From contig CP014609.1 in the NCBI GenBank assembly GCA_001586195.1, positions 160,001 to 224,000 on the forward strand: a stretch of DNA of 64,000 nucleotides, in the 5' to 3' direction. This stretch comes from Solibacillus silvestris (GTDB taxonomy: Bacteria; Bacillota; Bacilli; Bacillales_A; Planococcaceae). Shown here one piece after another: positions 9,391 to 18,719 of the stretch (within the stretch, counting starts at the first letter, position 1; each line of letters begins with the position of its first letter). The notes under the pieces are model-generated. The model had not been told where the DNA came from. It saw only the letters and a program-made list of their open reading frames with translations, and did no database searches. The position numbers and the translations under genes were made by a program.

Positions 9391-10911
9391 TTAGAAGAAA
9401 CCTTGAGCGTTTTTGTTGTAGCTTACTAACATACATTTTGTTTGTTGGTAGTGATCTAACATCATTAAGTGGTTTTCGCGACCGATACCTGATTTTTTAT
9501 ATCCGCCGAATGCAGCGTGAGCAGGGTATTGGTGGTAAGTGTTTGTCCAAACACGACCAGCTTGGATACCACGTACAGCGCGGTAAGCTGTATCCATGTT
9601 ACGTGACCATACACCAGCACCTAGACCGAATTCAGTGTCGTTAGCGATTTCCATAGCTTCTTCGAAAGTAGAGAAAGTTGTTACAGAAAGAACTGGACCA
9701 AAGATCTCTTCTTGGAAGATACGCATTTTGTTGTGACCTTTGAATACTGTTGGTGCCACATAGTAGCCGCCTTCTTGGTCAGCATCTAATTGGTTTTGGT
9801 AGCCGCCGATAAGTAGCTCAGCGCCTTCTTCTTTACCGATTTCGATGTAAGATAAGATTTTTTGTAATTGCTCATTTGAAGCTTGAGCACCCATCATTAC
9901 TTCTGTATCTAACGGGTTACCAATTTTGATTGCTTTAACGCGTTCTAATACACGTTCCATGAATTTGTCATAGATAGATTCGTGAACTATTGCACGTGAA
10001 GGACAAGTACAAATTTCGCCTGAGTTTAATGCGAACATTACTAAACCTTCGATAGCTTTATCCAAATACTCATCGTCATGATCCATTACGTCTGGGAAGA
10101 AGACGTTTGGTGATTTACCGCCAAGCTCTAATGTTACAGGGATAATATTCTCTGTAGCGTATTGCATAATTAAACGACCAACACCAGTAGAACCAGTGAA
10201 CGCCACTTTGTTGATGCGTGGGTTCGTAGCAAGTGGTTTACCAACTTCAATACCTAAACCATTAACGACGTTGAATACGCCTTTTGGTAATAAGTCTTGA
10301 ATTAATTCGATTAATACCATGATTGAAGCTGGTGTTTGTTCAGCAGGCTTCATCACGATTACGTTACCAGCTGCTAATGCCGGTGCGATTTTCCAAGAAG
10401 CCATTAATAATGGGAAGTTCCAAGGAATAATTTGACCGACAACCCCGATTGGCTCGTGGAAGTGGTATGCTACTGTATCGTTGTCGATTTCAGAAATTCC
10501 GCCTTGTTGTGCACGAATCGCACCAGCAAAGTAACGGAAATGATCCACTACTAAAGGAATATCAGCGTTTAATGTTTCACGTACTGCTTTACCGTTGTCC
10601 CAAGTTTCAGCAACAGCGATTTTTTCTAAATTTTCTTCAATGCGGTCTGCAATTTTATTTAAAATATTCGCGCGGTATGCAACAGAAGTTTGTGCCCAAG
10701 CACCTTTAGCTGCATGTGCTGCGTCTAATGCTAATTCAATATCTTCTTCAGTTGAACGTGCAACTGAAGTAAATACTTTACCAGTTACAGGTGATTTTAC
10801 ATCTAGGTATTGTCCTTTAACAGGAACTACCCATTCGCCACCGATAAAGTTATCGTATTTTTCTTTAAAGTTAACTACTGCACCAGCAGTATTAGGGTTT
10901 GCATAGATCAT
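9391..10911 (-). CDS. NAD-dependent aldehyde dehydrogenase (AcoD/ExaC-like)
   Basis: A 506-residue cytoplasmic enzyme that oxidises aldehydes such as acetaldehyde to acids. Motifs seen are the cofactor region PWNFPLL and FTGSTGVGR, catalytic glutamate in [11 protein letters not shown], catalytic cysteine in [11 protein letters not shown] and [10 protein letters not shown]. The C-terminus ([13 protein letters not shown]) is the type paired with DUF779 proteins. The start follows AGAGGTG. A perfect palindrome lies 26 bases upstream. The exact aldehyde substrate cannot be told from sequence. Confidence 0.95.
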   Translation of the reverse strand: MIYANPNTAGAVVNFKEKYDNFIGGEWVVPVKGQYLDVKSPVTGKVFTSVARSTEEDIELALDAAHAAKGAWAQTSVAYRANILNKIADRIEENLEKIAVAETWDNGKAVRETLNADIPLVVDHFRYFAGAIRAQQGGISEIDNDTVAYHFHEPIGVVGQIIPWNFPLLMASWKIAPALAAGNVIVMKPAEQTPASIMVLIELIQDLLPKGVFNVVNGLGIEVGKPLATNPRINKVAFTGSTGVGRLIMQYATENIIPVTLELGGKSPNVFFPDVMDHDDEYLDKAIEGLVMFALNSGEICTCPSRAIVHESIYDKFMERVLERVKAIKIGNPLDTEVMMGAQASNEQLQKILSYIEIGKEEGAELLIGGYQNQLDADQEGGYYVAPTVFKGHNKMRIFQEEIFGPVLSVTTFSTFEEAMEIANDTEFGLGAGVWSRNMDTAYRAVRGIQAGRVWTNTYHQYPAHAAFGGYKKSGIGRENHLMMLDHYQQTKCMLVSYNKNAQGFF

Positions 10912-10936
10912 CTATTAACACCTCTATTATTGTTTT

Positions 10937-10953
10937 AAAGTTATAGTAACTTT
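10937..10953. promoter_or_regulatory. palindromic operator candidate upstream of aldehyde dehydrogenase
   Basis: A perfect 7-3-7 inverted repeat, AAAGTTA-TAG-TAACTTT. Its position just upstream of the start suggests repressor control. The binding protein is unknown. Confidence 0.5.
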
Positions 10954-11193
10954 ATGTCCTCATTATGCAACTAAGTACGAAAAATAGCAAATGAAAATGC
11001 TTACATACTTAGTTATGTCGTTATACTTGTAAAATGAAATCGCATGGAAAAATCATTTTTGGTGAAATTATTTATGTACTGATACAGAGGAGTTAGGTGA
11101 GTGAGGTGATGAAAAAAGTGGATTAAACCTTATATCATTATAATAAGTGGTTATTATATAACAAAAATATACAGTGGAACTATATGTATGAAA

Positions 11194-11213
11194 ATTCATA
11201 AATATTTATGAAT
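11194..11213. promoter_or_regulatory. 20-base perfect palindrome
   Basis: ATTCATAAATATTTATGAAT is its own reverse complement. It lies in the AT-rich 457-base gap between the divergent aldehyde dehydrogenase and AbrB-family genes. It may be an operator or a cruciform-prone site. Nothing else recognisable was seen in this gap. Confidence 0.45.
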
Positions 11214-11368
11214 ATTTTTTATTATATGTTATATTTTCTATTTAATTAGTGGTTTTATAAGGTTGGAATTGTACACATTCTATTGTATTACAGTTTAATA
11301 AGTTGTTCGCATTACGAAATAATTTAAGTTAAAATGAACGTATTCATTAAAAGGAAAGGGGAGAAATT

Positions 11369-12391
11369 ATGCTTCTTGTATTCGTCATTGCACTTTTTGG
11401 GGCACTTCTATTCTCCACGCTTTCATTTCCGATTCCATGGCTGATCGGTCCTATTTTTTCGGTGCTGGTTGCACAGTTTTTCATTAAAGATAGGCTGCGA
11501 TGGCCGGCTGTTTTGCGAAATACAGGACTTGTAATCGTCGGTGTCGCAATTGGTCAGCAATTTGATTTCTCACTATTTTCCGATTTCAAATCCTTGCTGT
11601 TTTTTATGGTCATCGTGAATGTTCTATTGTTTGCGTTTTGTTTAGGTATTGCATGGGTGATTGCTCGATCAACGGGTCTTACATTTAAAACAGCCGTCGC
11701 TGCCAATGTGCCAGGTGGATTATCTCAGCTTGTATTGTTTGCAGAAGAAGAAGGGGACGTCCATTTAACAGCAGTCACTTATTTTCATATTGTGCGTGTG
11801 TTGGGGGTCGTGCTGCTCATTCCGTTTTTAGTATCTGGTCACGTTGTTGGGGGGGCGAGTATTCCGTTAACATGGGATGTTTGGCAAGTGATCTTGGTCA
11901 TTTTGCTCGCTGCTGTTGCCGTTCCGCTTGGCAGAAAATTAAAGCTGCCTGTCGCGCACTTTTTAACGCCAATCATCATTGTTATCGGATTAAAATTCTT
12001 TGGAATTGAAGCGCCGACAATGCCAAGTGATGTTCTTCATATTGCGCAAATTTTAATCGGTGCCTATATCGGGCTGTTATTAAAGCCGGAAACATTGCGT
12101 CTTCCATTGAATGTTTTGATCGGTGGGATTGCCAGTACGGTTGCGATGATTATTCTCACATACGGCACAAGCTTGCTCATAGCCCGGTTTTTAGATTTAA
12201 GTTTTGCAACAAGCTTTTTAAGTACAGCACCTGGTGGACTCGATCAAATGGGGCTTTTAGCGGCTGCGGTTAAGGCGGATATTTCCGTTGTAACGGTTTT
12301 CCAGCTGTTTCGTTTGCTGTTTATATTCTTATGTGTATTACCTATTATTAAGTGGGTTTACCGAGAGCGGGAAGAGTCTGTACAACAATGA
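11369..12391 (+). CDS. AbrB-family (AmoR-type) membrane protein
   Basis: A 340-residue integral membrane protein with about ten hydrophobic segments in two similar halves. Each half ends in a PGG motif (ANVPGGLSQL near 115 and STAPGGLDQM near 288), the hallmark of the AbrB duplication domain once annotated as ammonia monooxygenase regulator. It is most likely a transporter; the substrate is unknown. It is unrelated to the DNA-binding AbrB. The start follows AAGGAAAGGGG. It appears monocistronic. Confidence 0.85.
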   Translation: MLLVFVIALFGALLFSTLSFPIPWLIGPIFSVLVAQFFIKDRLRWPAVLRNTGLVIVGVAIGQQFDFSLFSDFKSLLFFMVIVNVLLFAFCLGIAWVIARSTGLTFKTAVAANVPGGLSQLVLFAEEEGDVHLTAVTYFHIVRVLGVVLLIPFLVSGHVVGGASIPLTWDVWQVILVILLAAVAVPLGRKLKLPVAHFLTPIIIVIGLKFFGIEAPTMPSDVLHIAQILIGAYIGLLLKPETLRLPLNVLIGGIASTVAMIILTYGTSLLIARFLDLSFATSFLSTAPGGLDQMGLLAAAVKADISVVTVFQLFRLLFIFLCVLPIIKWVYREREESVQQ

Positions 12392-12562
12392 ATGATAAGC
12401 CGTTTAGTTAATTGTCTGCCCAGCAATCCAATCATTAATTGTGACAGGATTATCACGACATTTTAAATGGGAAAATGAGAAAAAAAGCCTGGATGCTAAC
12501 CCTTTACGTCCTGATTAGGTTATACTAGAGAAAGTGATTAATTAGGAAGTAGGATTAAGAAC

Positions 12563-13459
12563 ATGCAAACGCAATCGAATCGACAGTTGTGGGCGCAAGC
12601 AGTGAAGACCGGCATTATAAAATCTAACTTAATTCCGATGATCGCGGCATTAATGCTCGCCCTGTATACGTATGAATTAAATTTTATTGATCATATTCCC
12701 GCTATTATTTATGCAATTATTGGTTCTGCGGCTGTTATAGCTGCAGCAGGTGCATATAATAACGTCTATGACCGGGATATTGATCAAATTATGCCCCGTA
12801 CAAAAACTCGTCCAACCGTTACTGGAGAACTTTCTGCGAAGTTAGTGCTAATCGTTGCGACGATTTTATTAATACTAGGATGTACGGCGCTTTATTTAGC
12901 ATCACCGTTAGCTGCTTTGTTAGGGTTTTTAGGTGTATTTTTCTATGTTGTCCCTTATACAATGTGGACAAAACGCCGTACAATCTGGAATACAGAAGTT
13001 GGTAGTATTTCAGGCGCTATGCCCCCACTCATTGGATGGGCAGCCGTCGCTCCGGATCTGTGGCATCCGGCTGCATGGGCGCTGTTTCTAATTATGGTCA
13101 TTTGGCAAATGCCTCATTTTTATGCCATTGCCATTCGTAAAAAAGAGGATTACGCCGCGGCGAATATCCCAATGCTACCTGTAGCAAAAGGGGAAAAGCG
13201 CACATATATTCAGTCGAATATTTATCTCGTGCTGCTAATTTTATCGAGCTTTTTGTTTTTACCGCTTAGCTTAGGTTTAACAATCGTTTCACTTGTCCTT
13301 GGTGTCATTTGGCTATGCATGAGTATTGCTGCGTCAAAAAAACAAGGTGAGAAGAAGTGGGCGAATATTATGTTCGGTTATTCGCTCTTCCATATGATGG
13401 CTGTATTTGGGACAGTCTTTATTTATGCAACAGTTGGCATGATTTTAAATGCGCTTTAA
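12563..13459 (+). CDS. ctaB: heme O synthase (protoheme IX farnesyltransferase)
   Basis: A 298-residue polytopic membrane enzyme of the UbiA superfamily. It adds a farnesyl group to protoheme to give heme O for cytochrome oxidase assembly. The diphosphate-binding motif NVYDRDIDQIMPRTKTRP (about 66-83) and the second conserved loop near residue 200 (MLPVAKGEKRT) are present, with about nine membrane spans. No ctaA or oxidase genes adjoin it here, so it may be a second, stand-alone copy. The start follows a modest GAAGTAGGA site. Confidence 0.95.
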   Translation: MQTQSNRQLWAQAVKTGIIKSNLIPMIAALMLALYTYELNFIDHIPAIIYAIIGSAAVIAAAGAYNNVYDRDIDQIMPRTKTRPTVTGELSAKLVLIVATILLILGCTALYLASPLAALLGFLGVFFYVVPYTMWTKRRTIWNTEVGSISGAMPPLIGWAAVAPDLWHPAAWALFLIMVIWQMPHFYAIAIRKKEDYAAANIPMLPVAKGEKRTYIQSNIYLVLLILSSFLFLPLSLGLTIVSLVLGVIWLCMSIAASKKQGEKKWANIMFGYSLFHMMAVFGTVFIYATVGMILNAL

Positions 13460-13472
13460 AGTTGTAGAATCA

Positions 13473-13779
13473 AAAGAGGGCGGGACATAACCCAAAAATG
13501 CTATTTTTCTCTCAGAGAAAAATAGCATTTTTTTGCTGAGCGTTAAAAATTGATTTCCATTTCGGGACGCTTTCCGCGGGCGTGAGGCCAACAGGATGTT
13601 GGTCACAAAAGCGTTGCCACAGGACGTGGCGTTCTTAGCTTTTGTTCCTAGTCTCAGGCGTCACGCTATTCCCGCAGGAGTCGCCCTCCATTCCAATCAA
13701 TTTTATAAAATATCTGTTTCTTAATAAGGATTTTCTCCTTATTTAATGAAATTTCCACTTCTGTCCCAACCTCTTTTTT
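13473..13779 (+). repeat. modular interspersed repeat, copy 1
   Basis: About 307 bases. The left end is AAGAGGGCGGGACATAACCC and the right end is the near inverse CTGTCCCAACCTCTT. Inside are a terminator-like hairpin (ATGCTATTTTTCTC with GAGAAAAATAGCAT plus T tract), a GCGGGCGTGA block pairing with TCACG and CCCGC, a block with two small hairpins (CCAACAGGATGTTGG and GCCACAGGACGTGGC), and CATTCCAATCAATTTTATAA. The block AAGCTTGCTTGTAGCG found in the other copies is missing. The first hairpin probably terminates ctaB. Confidence 0.9.
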
Positions 13780-13930
13780 GTTATATAGGTTAAGCACTTG
13801 TATAATCTTCTTTTTTATTTAGTAATAAATACTTATATGGAATAGACTTTTCTTATATATTATAGGATTTCGTCAAAAATCAATTAAGAAACATCAAAAT
13901 ATTATTATTTTCTATCCGCTTGTTGAGAAA

Positions 13931-13958
13931 TTGTGAACAGAAAATGTGAGCATAATAT
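13931..13958 (+). promoter_or_regulatory. promoter of a candidate small RNA
   Basis: TTGTGA and TAATAT with a 16-base spacer. No convincing protein gene lies downstream before the terminator at 14142. Confidence 0.55.
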
Positions 13959-13964
13959 GACAAT

Positions 13965-14183
13965 GATAGCCCACGTATTTTTTGCTTGAAGGAGACATGC
14001 TATCATTGGTTTATCAAGTAGAGCGGTGTGCATGGAAGGCAAACTTGCTCACTCATTGATATGCTATGTTACTCATAAATCTCGTACATGACTTCGACAA
14101 CATATAACCCCCCTATTTTTATATGGTCCCGTACGGATTCCAAAAGACGCCAATGCTGTAGTGAGCATTGGCGTCTTTTTTGT
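13965..14183 (+). ncRNA. candidate small RNA of about 215 bases
   Basis: The segment runs from the predicted start of the promoter at 13931 to a strong terminator, with no ORF of useful length. A ten-base inverted repeat (CAATGATAGC at 13961 and GCTATCATTG at 13999) flanks a loop that holds GAAGGAG, a ribosome-site-like string, followed by possible 17-20-codon reading frames. It could therefore be a leader peptide or small regulatory RNA. I did not recognise it as 6S, SRP, tmRNA or RNase P RNA. Confidence 0.4.
14142..14183 (+). terminator. strong intrinsic terminator
   Basis: AAAAGACGCCAATGCT pairs with AGCATTGGCGTCTTTT around GTAGTG, followed by T. It is the only strong reason to expect a transcript in this gene-free stretch. 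Confidence 0.9.
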
Positions 14184-14199
14184 TTATCGTCCAGGCTAG

Positions 14200-14323
14200 G
14201 CTAAAGCGCCAACTCCTCAGACATTTCGGTCCCTCCAAAAGAGGCGCACACGATGTGAGTCATTGGGGGGCATGCCACAGGGACGTGGCGTTTTGCCCAC
14301 TAGGAGTTGGACTGGCGCTTTAG
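14200..14323. repeat. inverted-repeat (MITE-like) element
   Basis: A 124-base element. The left end is CTAAAGCGCCAACTCCT. The right end is its inverse with an extra four or five bases (AGGAGTTGG ACT GGCGCTTTAG). The interior contains GCCACAGGGACGTGGCGTT, closely matching the GCCACAGGACGTGGCGTT block of the large modular repeat. It lies between converging ctaB and M20 genes. Confidence 0.75.
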
Positions 14324-14334
14324 CACTTTTGTTT

Positions 14335-15717
14335 TTAAAATTTAATTGTTGCTACTTCATGCATGTAATCGCCAAGTACTCGCAAGCCTTGGTCGAAGTT
14401 TTCAAGATGGAAGTGTTCGTTTGGTGCATGGAAGTTTTCGCTTGAAAGACCGAAGCCCATTAACACTACAGGCAAACCTAAAATTTCATCGAATGCTGCA
14501 ACGATCGGGATTGATCCGCCACCGCGCGTATAAGCTGTAGGTACTTCATATACTTTTTCATATGAACGACCTGCCGCCTGAATTGCCGGGTGATCGAATG
14601 GTGTTAAGTAAGGTTTTCCTTTATCAAATTCAGAAATCGTCACTTCGACACCAGTTGGTTTATGCTTTTCAATATGCGCTTTCAGTAAAGAAACGATTTC
14701 CTCAGGGTCTTGATCCGGTACTAAGCGGCATGTAATTTTTGCACCCGCTTCAGCAGGTAAAACTGTTTTAATGCCTTCACCAGAGAAGCCGCCGAATACA
14801 CCGTTTACTTCCAATGTTGGACGTGCCCATGTTTGTTCCAAGTAAGAATAGCCAGCTTCACCGAATAATTCTTTCACACCGACTTCTTCTTTTAATGCTT
14901 CTTCATCAAAGTTCAAATCACGGTAAGCTTGGCGCTCTTCTTCCGATAGGGGACGAACTGAATCATAGAAGCCTTCCACTTGAATTGTCCCGTGCTCATC
15001 ACGGAAAGAAGCTAAAATTTCTGCAAGTGCATGGATCGCGTTTTGAACACCACCGCCATAAAGGCCAGAGTGCAGGTCACCTTTTGCACCGCGCACATCA
15101 ATCTGCACACCTGTTAGTCCGCGTAAGCCATAGCATACTGCGGGTTTTCCTTTTGCGTATAGACCTGTATCGGAAATGACGATTAAGTCAGCCGCTAATT
15201 TTTCTTTATTGTCTTCTGTATACTTCGGAAGAGACGGACTGCCGATTTCCTCTTCACCTTCGTAAATGAATTTCACGTTTACCGGTAATGTACCTTCTGT
15301 CGCAAATAATGCTTCGATCATTTTTAAATGCATGAACACTTGTCCTTTATCATCCGAAGAACCACGTGCAAACAGTTTATTGTCGCGGATGGCCGGTTCA
15401 AAAGGAGGTGTTTCCCATAAGTTTAATGGATCAACTGGTTGTACATCATAATGACCGTAGAACAGAATTGTCGGTTTGCCTTCAGCATGAAGCCATTCCC
15501 CATAAACGACCGGATGACCCGCTGTTTCATCTACTGATACGTTTTCGATGTTTAATGATTTTAAGTGGTCCGCCAGCCAGTTTGCCGCTGACAACATATC
15601 TGCCTTGTGCTCAGATAAAGCAGAAATACTAGGAATACGTAAAAATTCGTTTAACTCCGCTAAATGACGTTCACGGTTTTCCGTAAAGTAACCGTCTAAC
15701 TTTTCTAAATGACTCAT
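14335..15717 (-). CDS. M20 family dipeptidase
   Basis: A 460-residue cytoplasmic zinc peptidase of the CNDP/DUG1-like M20 branch. Metal and catalytic motifs are FYGHYDVQPVDP (His/Asp), ARGSSDDKGQ (bridging Asp), YEGEEEIGSPS (general-base Glu-Glu) and DTGLYAKGKPA; a dimerisation domain sits in the middle. It hydrolyses dipeptides or related amides; the exact substrate is unknown. The start follows GGGAGG at 11 bases. It is a single gene, convergent with the repeat region. Confidence 0.93.
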   Translation of the reverse strand: MSHLEKLDGYFTENRERHLAELNEFLRIPSISALSEHKADMLSAANWLADHLKSLNIENVSVDETAGHPVVYGEWLHAEGKPTILFYGHYDVQPVDPLNLWETPPFEPAIRDNKLFARGSSDDKGQVFMHLKMIEALFATEGTLPVNVKFIYEGEEEIGSPSLPKYTEDNKEKLAADLIVISDTGLYAKGKPAVCYGLRGLTGVQIDVRGAKGDLHSGLYGGGVQNAIHALAEILASFRDEHGTIQVEGFYDSVRPLSEEERQAYRDLNFDEEALKEEVGVKELFGEAGYSYLEQTWARPTLEVNGVFGGFSGEGIKTVLPAEAGAKITCRLVPDQDPEEIVSLLKAHIEKHKPTGVEVTISEFDKGKPYLTPFDHPAIQAAGRSYEKVYEVPTAYTRGGGSIPIVAAFDEILGLPVVLMGFGLSSENFHAPNEHFHLENFDQGLRVLGDYMHEVATIKF

Positions 15718-15779
15718 ATGGTTGAGTGCCTCCCTTTATTTCGGTTATAGAAATAATTATAGCATAGAACATCTGGAAA

Positions 15780-16181
15780 TCAGCTTCTCATCTTTCCTTT
15801 TTTTGAGCCTGCATCAAACACCCAATACATTGTCGCTGTCGCAATGGCAAAGACAATTCCGCCATATAAAGGCAAGTAAATGGATTCCATTATGAGTGAA
15901 ATTGTCATTAAAAGCGTAAAGGAGATAAGTAAGTGCGCAAAGTATTTGTGGAACCGGTGATTTTGCGTTGTTTTTAATTCAATCAGGACATCAGAAAACA
16001 TAACAAACGCAAATTCAATGACTCCATAAATTAGAATGAACCAAATTAAGTTTCCCCAACCTTCAAATTCAATTCCGACAAGCAGTAAAATGCCTACTTC
16101 CACAGAAATTGCGATTCCGATGATCGCTATAAATAGTAATCCGATAAAAATAAAGCCTATAAATCCTCCGAAATTCTTCAT
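15780..16181 (-). CDS. small membrane protein, possibly YrvL-like
   Basis: 133 residues with four hydrophobic segments (about 5-27, 33-62, 82-104 and 106-122) and a basic C-terminus (SKKGKMRS). The ATG chosen follows TAGGAG; the frame is open further upstream but has no ribosome site. The middle motif EFAFVMFSDVLIELK resembles, from memory, the YrvL family, whose B. subtilis member modulates the SigO system. This is a weak assignment. No sigO-like genes adjoin it. Confidence 0.6.
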   Translation of the reverse strand: MKNFGGFIGFIFIGLLFIAIIGIAISVEVGILLLVGIEFEGWGNLIWFILIYGVIEFAFVMFSDVLIELKTTQNHRFHKYFAHLLISFTLLMTISLIMESIYLPLYGGIVFAIATATMYWVFDAGSKKGKMRS

Positions 16182-16453
16182 ATAAACTCCTAACAAATTT
16201 GAATAGATAATAGTAAGTATAAATGATTTTCGGAAAAAAGAGGAAAGCACGCTCCGTCAGGAAATATAAAAGTACACTTTTTTCAATTGTTCTCTAAATG
16301 ATTATATGGAGTACCCGCGAATAATCATTTTATAAACCCATTTAAAGTTAAGAAATACTGTATTGTGTTTTTGATAAATATGGAAAGCAATCGGTGCAAC
16401 TTCTGCTCAAATACGCTACGATAAAAATAATAAATCCAAAAAGGGTGATTAAA

Positions 16454-17008
16454 ATGTTCTATATACTGCTAAGTTATTTACTCGGTACAATCCTTTTTGC
16501 GGTCGTTCTAGGGAAAGTAAAAAGAATTGATCTTCAGCATGCGAATAGCGGTAATCTTGGGGCACGAAATGCCGGGCGTACATTAGGGAAGTGGGCTTTT
16601 ATCTTTGTGGCAGTAGGGGATGGTTTGAAAGGGCTTCTTGTAGTAGTTGTAGGACGAATGCTTGAGCTTCCTGAACTGACGATTGCACTTGCTGTTATTG
16701 CTGTAGTGCTTGGCCATTTGTACCCGTTTTGGAATCGCGGAAAAGGTGGAAAAGGAGTCGCAACGGTAATTGGAGCAATGGTCGCTTTTTCACCGTTATT
16801 AATTTTCGTATTTTTAGCTGGCTTTTTATTGAGCCTGCTCGTAACAAAAAGTGCAACACTTAGTATGACAGGCGGGTTTATCTTGTATGGACTAATTATG
16901 AGTGTATATATAGAAGCAGGAATCATCGTAACAATCGCACTTGTTCTCGTTATTTGGAAACAGCGTCATAGTATTGTAGAAAGGGTGAAACCAAATGTAC
17001 TGGAGTAA
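16454..17008 (+). CDS. PlsY-like acyl-phosphate:glycerol-3-phosphate acyltransferase
   Basis: A 184-residue membrane protein with five hydrophobic segments. Family motifs are NSGNLGARNAGRTLG (cf. GSGNxGaTN in PlsY), GHLYPFWNRGKGGKGVAT and a terminal basic segment. Classical PlsY makes lysophosphatidate from acyl phosphate. Here the first motif has Asn for Gly and Arg for Thr, and the gene overlaps by 14 bases a GNAT-aminotransferase fusion, so it may be a specialised paralogue acylating another acceptor. The start follows AAAGGGTG; a longer frame upstream is unsupported. Confidence 0.85.
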   Translation: MFYILLSYLLGTILFAVVLGKVKRIDLQHANSGNLGARNAGRTLGKWAFIFVAVGDGLKGLLVVVVGRMLELPELTIALAVIAVVLGHLYPFWNRGKGGKGVATVIGAMVAFSPLLIFVFLAGFLLSLLVTKSATLSMTGGFILYGLIMSVYIEAGIIVTIALVLVIWKQRHSIVERVKPNVLE

Positions 17009-18512
17009 AATTGCAGCAACAGATGAAGAATTTGATGCAATCGCAGCATTAAACTATGAAACTTTTGTAGAGGAAATTCCTCAGCATGAGCCCAATCCGT
17101 TGCGACGGCTTATCGATAAATTTCATGATGAAAATGTGTATGTAATCGTTTATAAAAATACGGAAATGGTCGGCATGGTCGCATTCCGCGATACACGACC
17201 ATTTTCAATCGATCGAAAAATCGGGAATGTGGAAAAATACTTGGATGCAGAAGTTTGCGAACATTTATGTGAAATCCGGCTGCTTGCGGTGAAAAAGAAT
17301 CACCGGAACGGACGTGTTTTTACGAAGCTTGCAACAGCGATCTACCGCTATTTTTATGATGCGGGATATACGGCATGCGTCATTTCCGGTACGGTGCGTG
17401 AAGAGAAAATGTATACGCAAATGGGGTTCAGGCAATTTGCGTCAGCTGTTGGGACTGAGGAAGCACGTTATTTGCCAATGGTTTTAACACGGCAGGACAG
17501 CGCGGTTTTCCGTGAGCGTCTACGTGAACAGAATAGGGTGTTTTTCCCGGGACCAGTTGCATTGGAAAATCCGCTGATTCCGTCCACCATTTCCCATCGC
17601 TCCGTAAAATTCCAGCAGGAGCTTGATGATATGAAAAGCGGGTTATGTAAACTTGCAAAGGCAAATTACGTTATACCACTTGTCGGTACAGGGACACTTG
17701 CCAATGATGCGATGCTCGGCCAGCTGAAAAGTGAATTTCCTCATGAAGCCGGACTAGTATTGGTAAATGGGGAATTCGGTCAACGTCTTCATAACCAGGC
17801 GAAACAGTGGGGACTACATATTGAAAAGATTGATGTTGGATGGGGAAATCCATTCGATATTGCAGAAATTGAAGCGTATTTACATAAGGGGGGTTATCGA
17901 TACATTTTATTTGTGCATGGCGAAACATCAAACAGTACATTAAATCCGCTTGACTCGTTAGGAGAGTTGGCGGAAAAATATGAGATAAAGCTATGTGCAG
18001 ACTGTATTAGTTCGTTTGGTTCCATGCCGTTTTCGATGCAGGGGCTTCACTATGCAACAGCAGTCAGCGGGAAGGCGCTCGGCACTGTGGCGGGACTTGC
18101 TTTCATCTTTTGTAAGGAACAACCGATTTCTAGTGATGCACCGCTGTATTTGAATTTGCCTTATTATATTGAAAAGCAAATTCCGTTCACATTGCCGCAT
18201 AGTTTTGTAGAGGCGGTAAGCGATGTACTAAAGTTGTATCCGGAGCGCTTTGAAGTATTGGAAAAGCGGATGGAGGCAATTAAGAATTCAACGCTTGATG
18301 TAACAGCAACTTATCCCATGATCGCTACATGGGAGCACCCAAAAATGGCTGAAATCCTTACTGCATGCGAATTAAATGGTTTTTATCTGCATGGCGACAG
18401 CGCATATTTAAGAGAACGCAATATCGCTCAAATCAGCACAATCCAACCGAATTTTGAAAAAGATTTTAAAAAGTTAAATGAATTGCTTACTTATGTAATG
18501 GAAACTTTGTAG
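16995..18512 (+). CDS. GNAT N-acyltransferase / class V aminotransferase fusion
   Basis: 505 residues. The N-terminal part (about 1-175) is an N-acyltransferase-like GNAT domain (CEIRLLAVKKNHRNGRVFTKL, YTQMGFRQF). It resembles the acyl-amino-acid or autoinducer-synthase type more than small acetyltransferases. The C-terminal part (about 180-505) is a PLP aminotransferase of class V: FFPGPVAL at its start, GTGTLANDAML, CADCISSFGSMP and the PLP lysine in AVSGKALGTVAG. It is translationally coupled to the PlsY-like gene (14-base overlap). Joint production of an acylated amino compound or aminolipid is inferred. The domain architecture is seen directly. Confidence 0.85.
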   Translation: MYWSKIAATDEEFDAIAALNYETFVEEIPQHEPNPLRRLIDKFHDENVYVIVYKNTEMVGMVAFRDTRPFSIDRKIGNVEKYLDAEVCEHLCEIRLLAVKKNHRNGRVFTKLATAIYRYFYDAGYTACVISGTVREEKMYTQMGFRQFASAVGTEEARYLPMVLTRQDSAVFRERLREQNRVFFPGPVALENPLIPSTISHRSVKFQQELDDMKSGLCKLAKANYVIPLVGTGTLANDAMLGQLKSEFPHEAGLVLVNGEFGQRLHNQAKQWGLHIEKIDVGWGNPFDIAEIEAYLHKGGYRYILFVHGETSNSTLNPLDSLGELAEKYEIKLCADCISSFGSMPFSMQGLHYATAVSGKALGTVAGLAFIFCKEQPISSDAPLYLNLPYYIEKQIPFTLPHSFVEAVSDVLKLYPERFEVLEKRMEAIKNSTLDVTATYPMIATWEHPKMAEILTACELNGFYLHGDSAYLRERNIAQISTIQPNFEKDFKKLNELLTYVMETL

Positions 18513-18719
18513 GGGGGACTAAGAGGGGAATGCAGAAACATTTATTTCGTTCAAATGATTACAACCAATCTTACAGCATTGTAAGGTAATTGAAAGCCAA
18601 TCCGATAGAGTGTAATTGTTTAATTTGGCACAATAAGGTCATAAGGAAATTTAACATACACATACGATGTAATTATGCCAAGGGCGCACTTCATATAAAA
18701 TCTATCGGAGGACTTTCAA

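Noticed and set aside
10955-10990. Sigma-54 promoter for aldehyde dehydrogenase (TTGCA on the minus strand)
   Set aside because: The -24 GG element is missing at the needed distance.
12439-12460. Rex/ResD-like site TTGTGA..TCACGA upstream of ctaB
   Set aside because: The spacing is two bases too long for Rex and one half-site is imperfect.
18600-18719. Autoregulated ECF promoter before the sigma factor gene
   Set aside because: TTTAACATACACATACGATG only loosely fits the AAC/CGT pattern and the -10 does not match.
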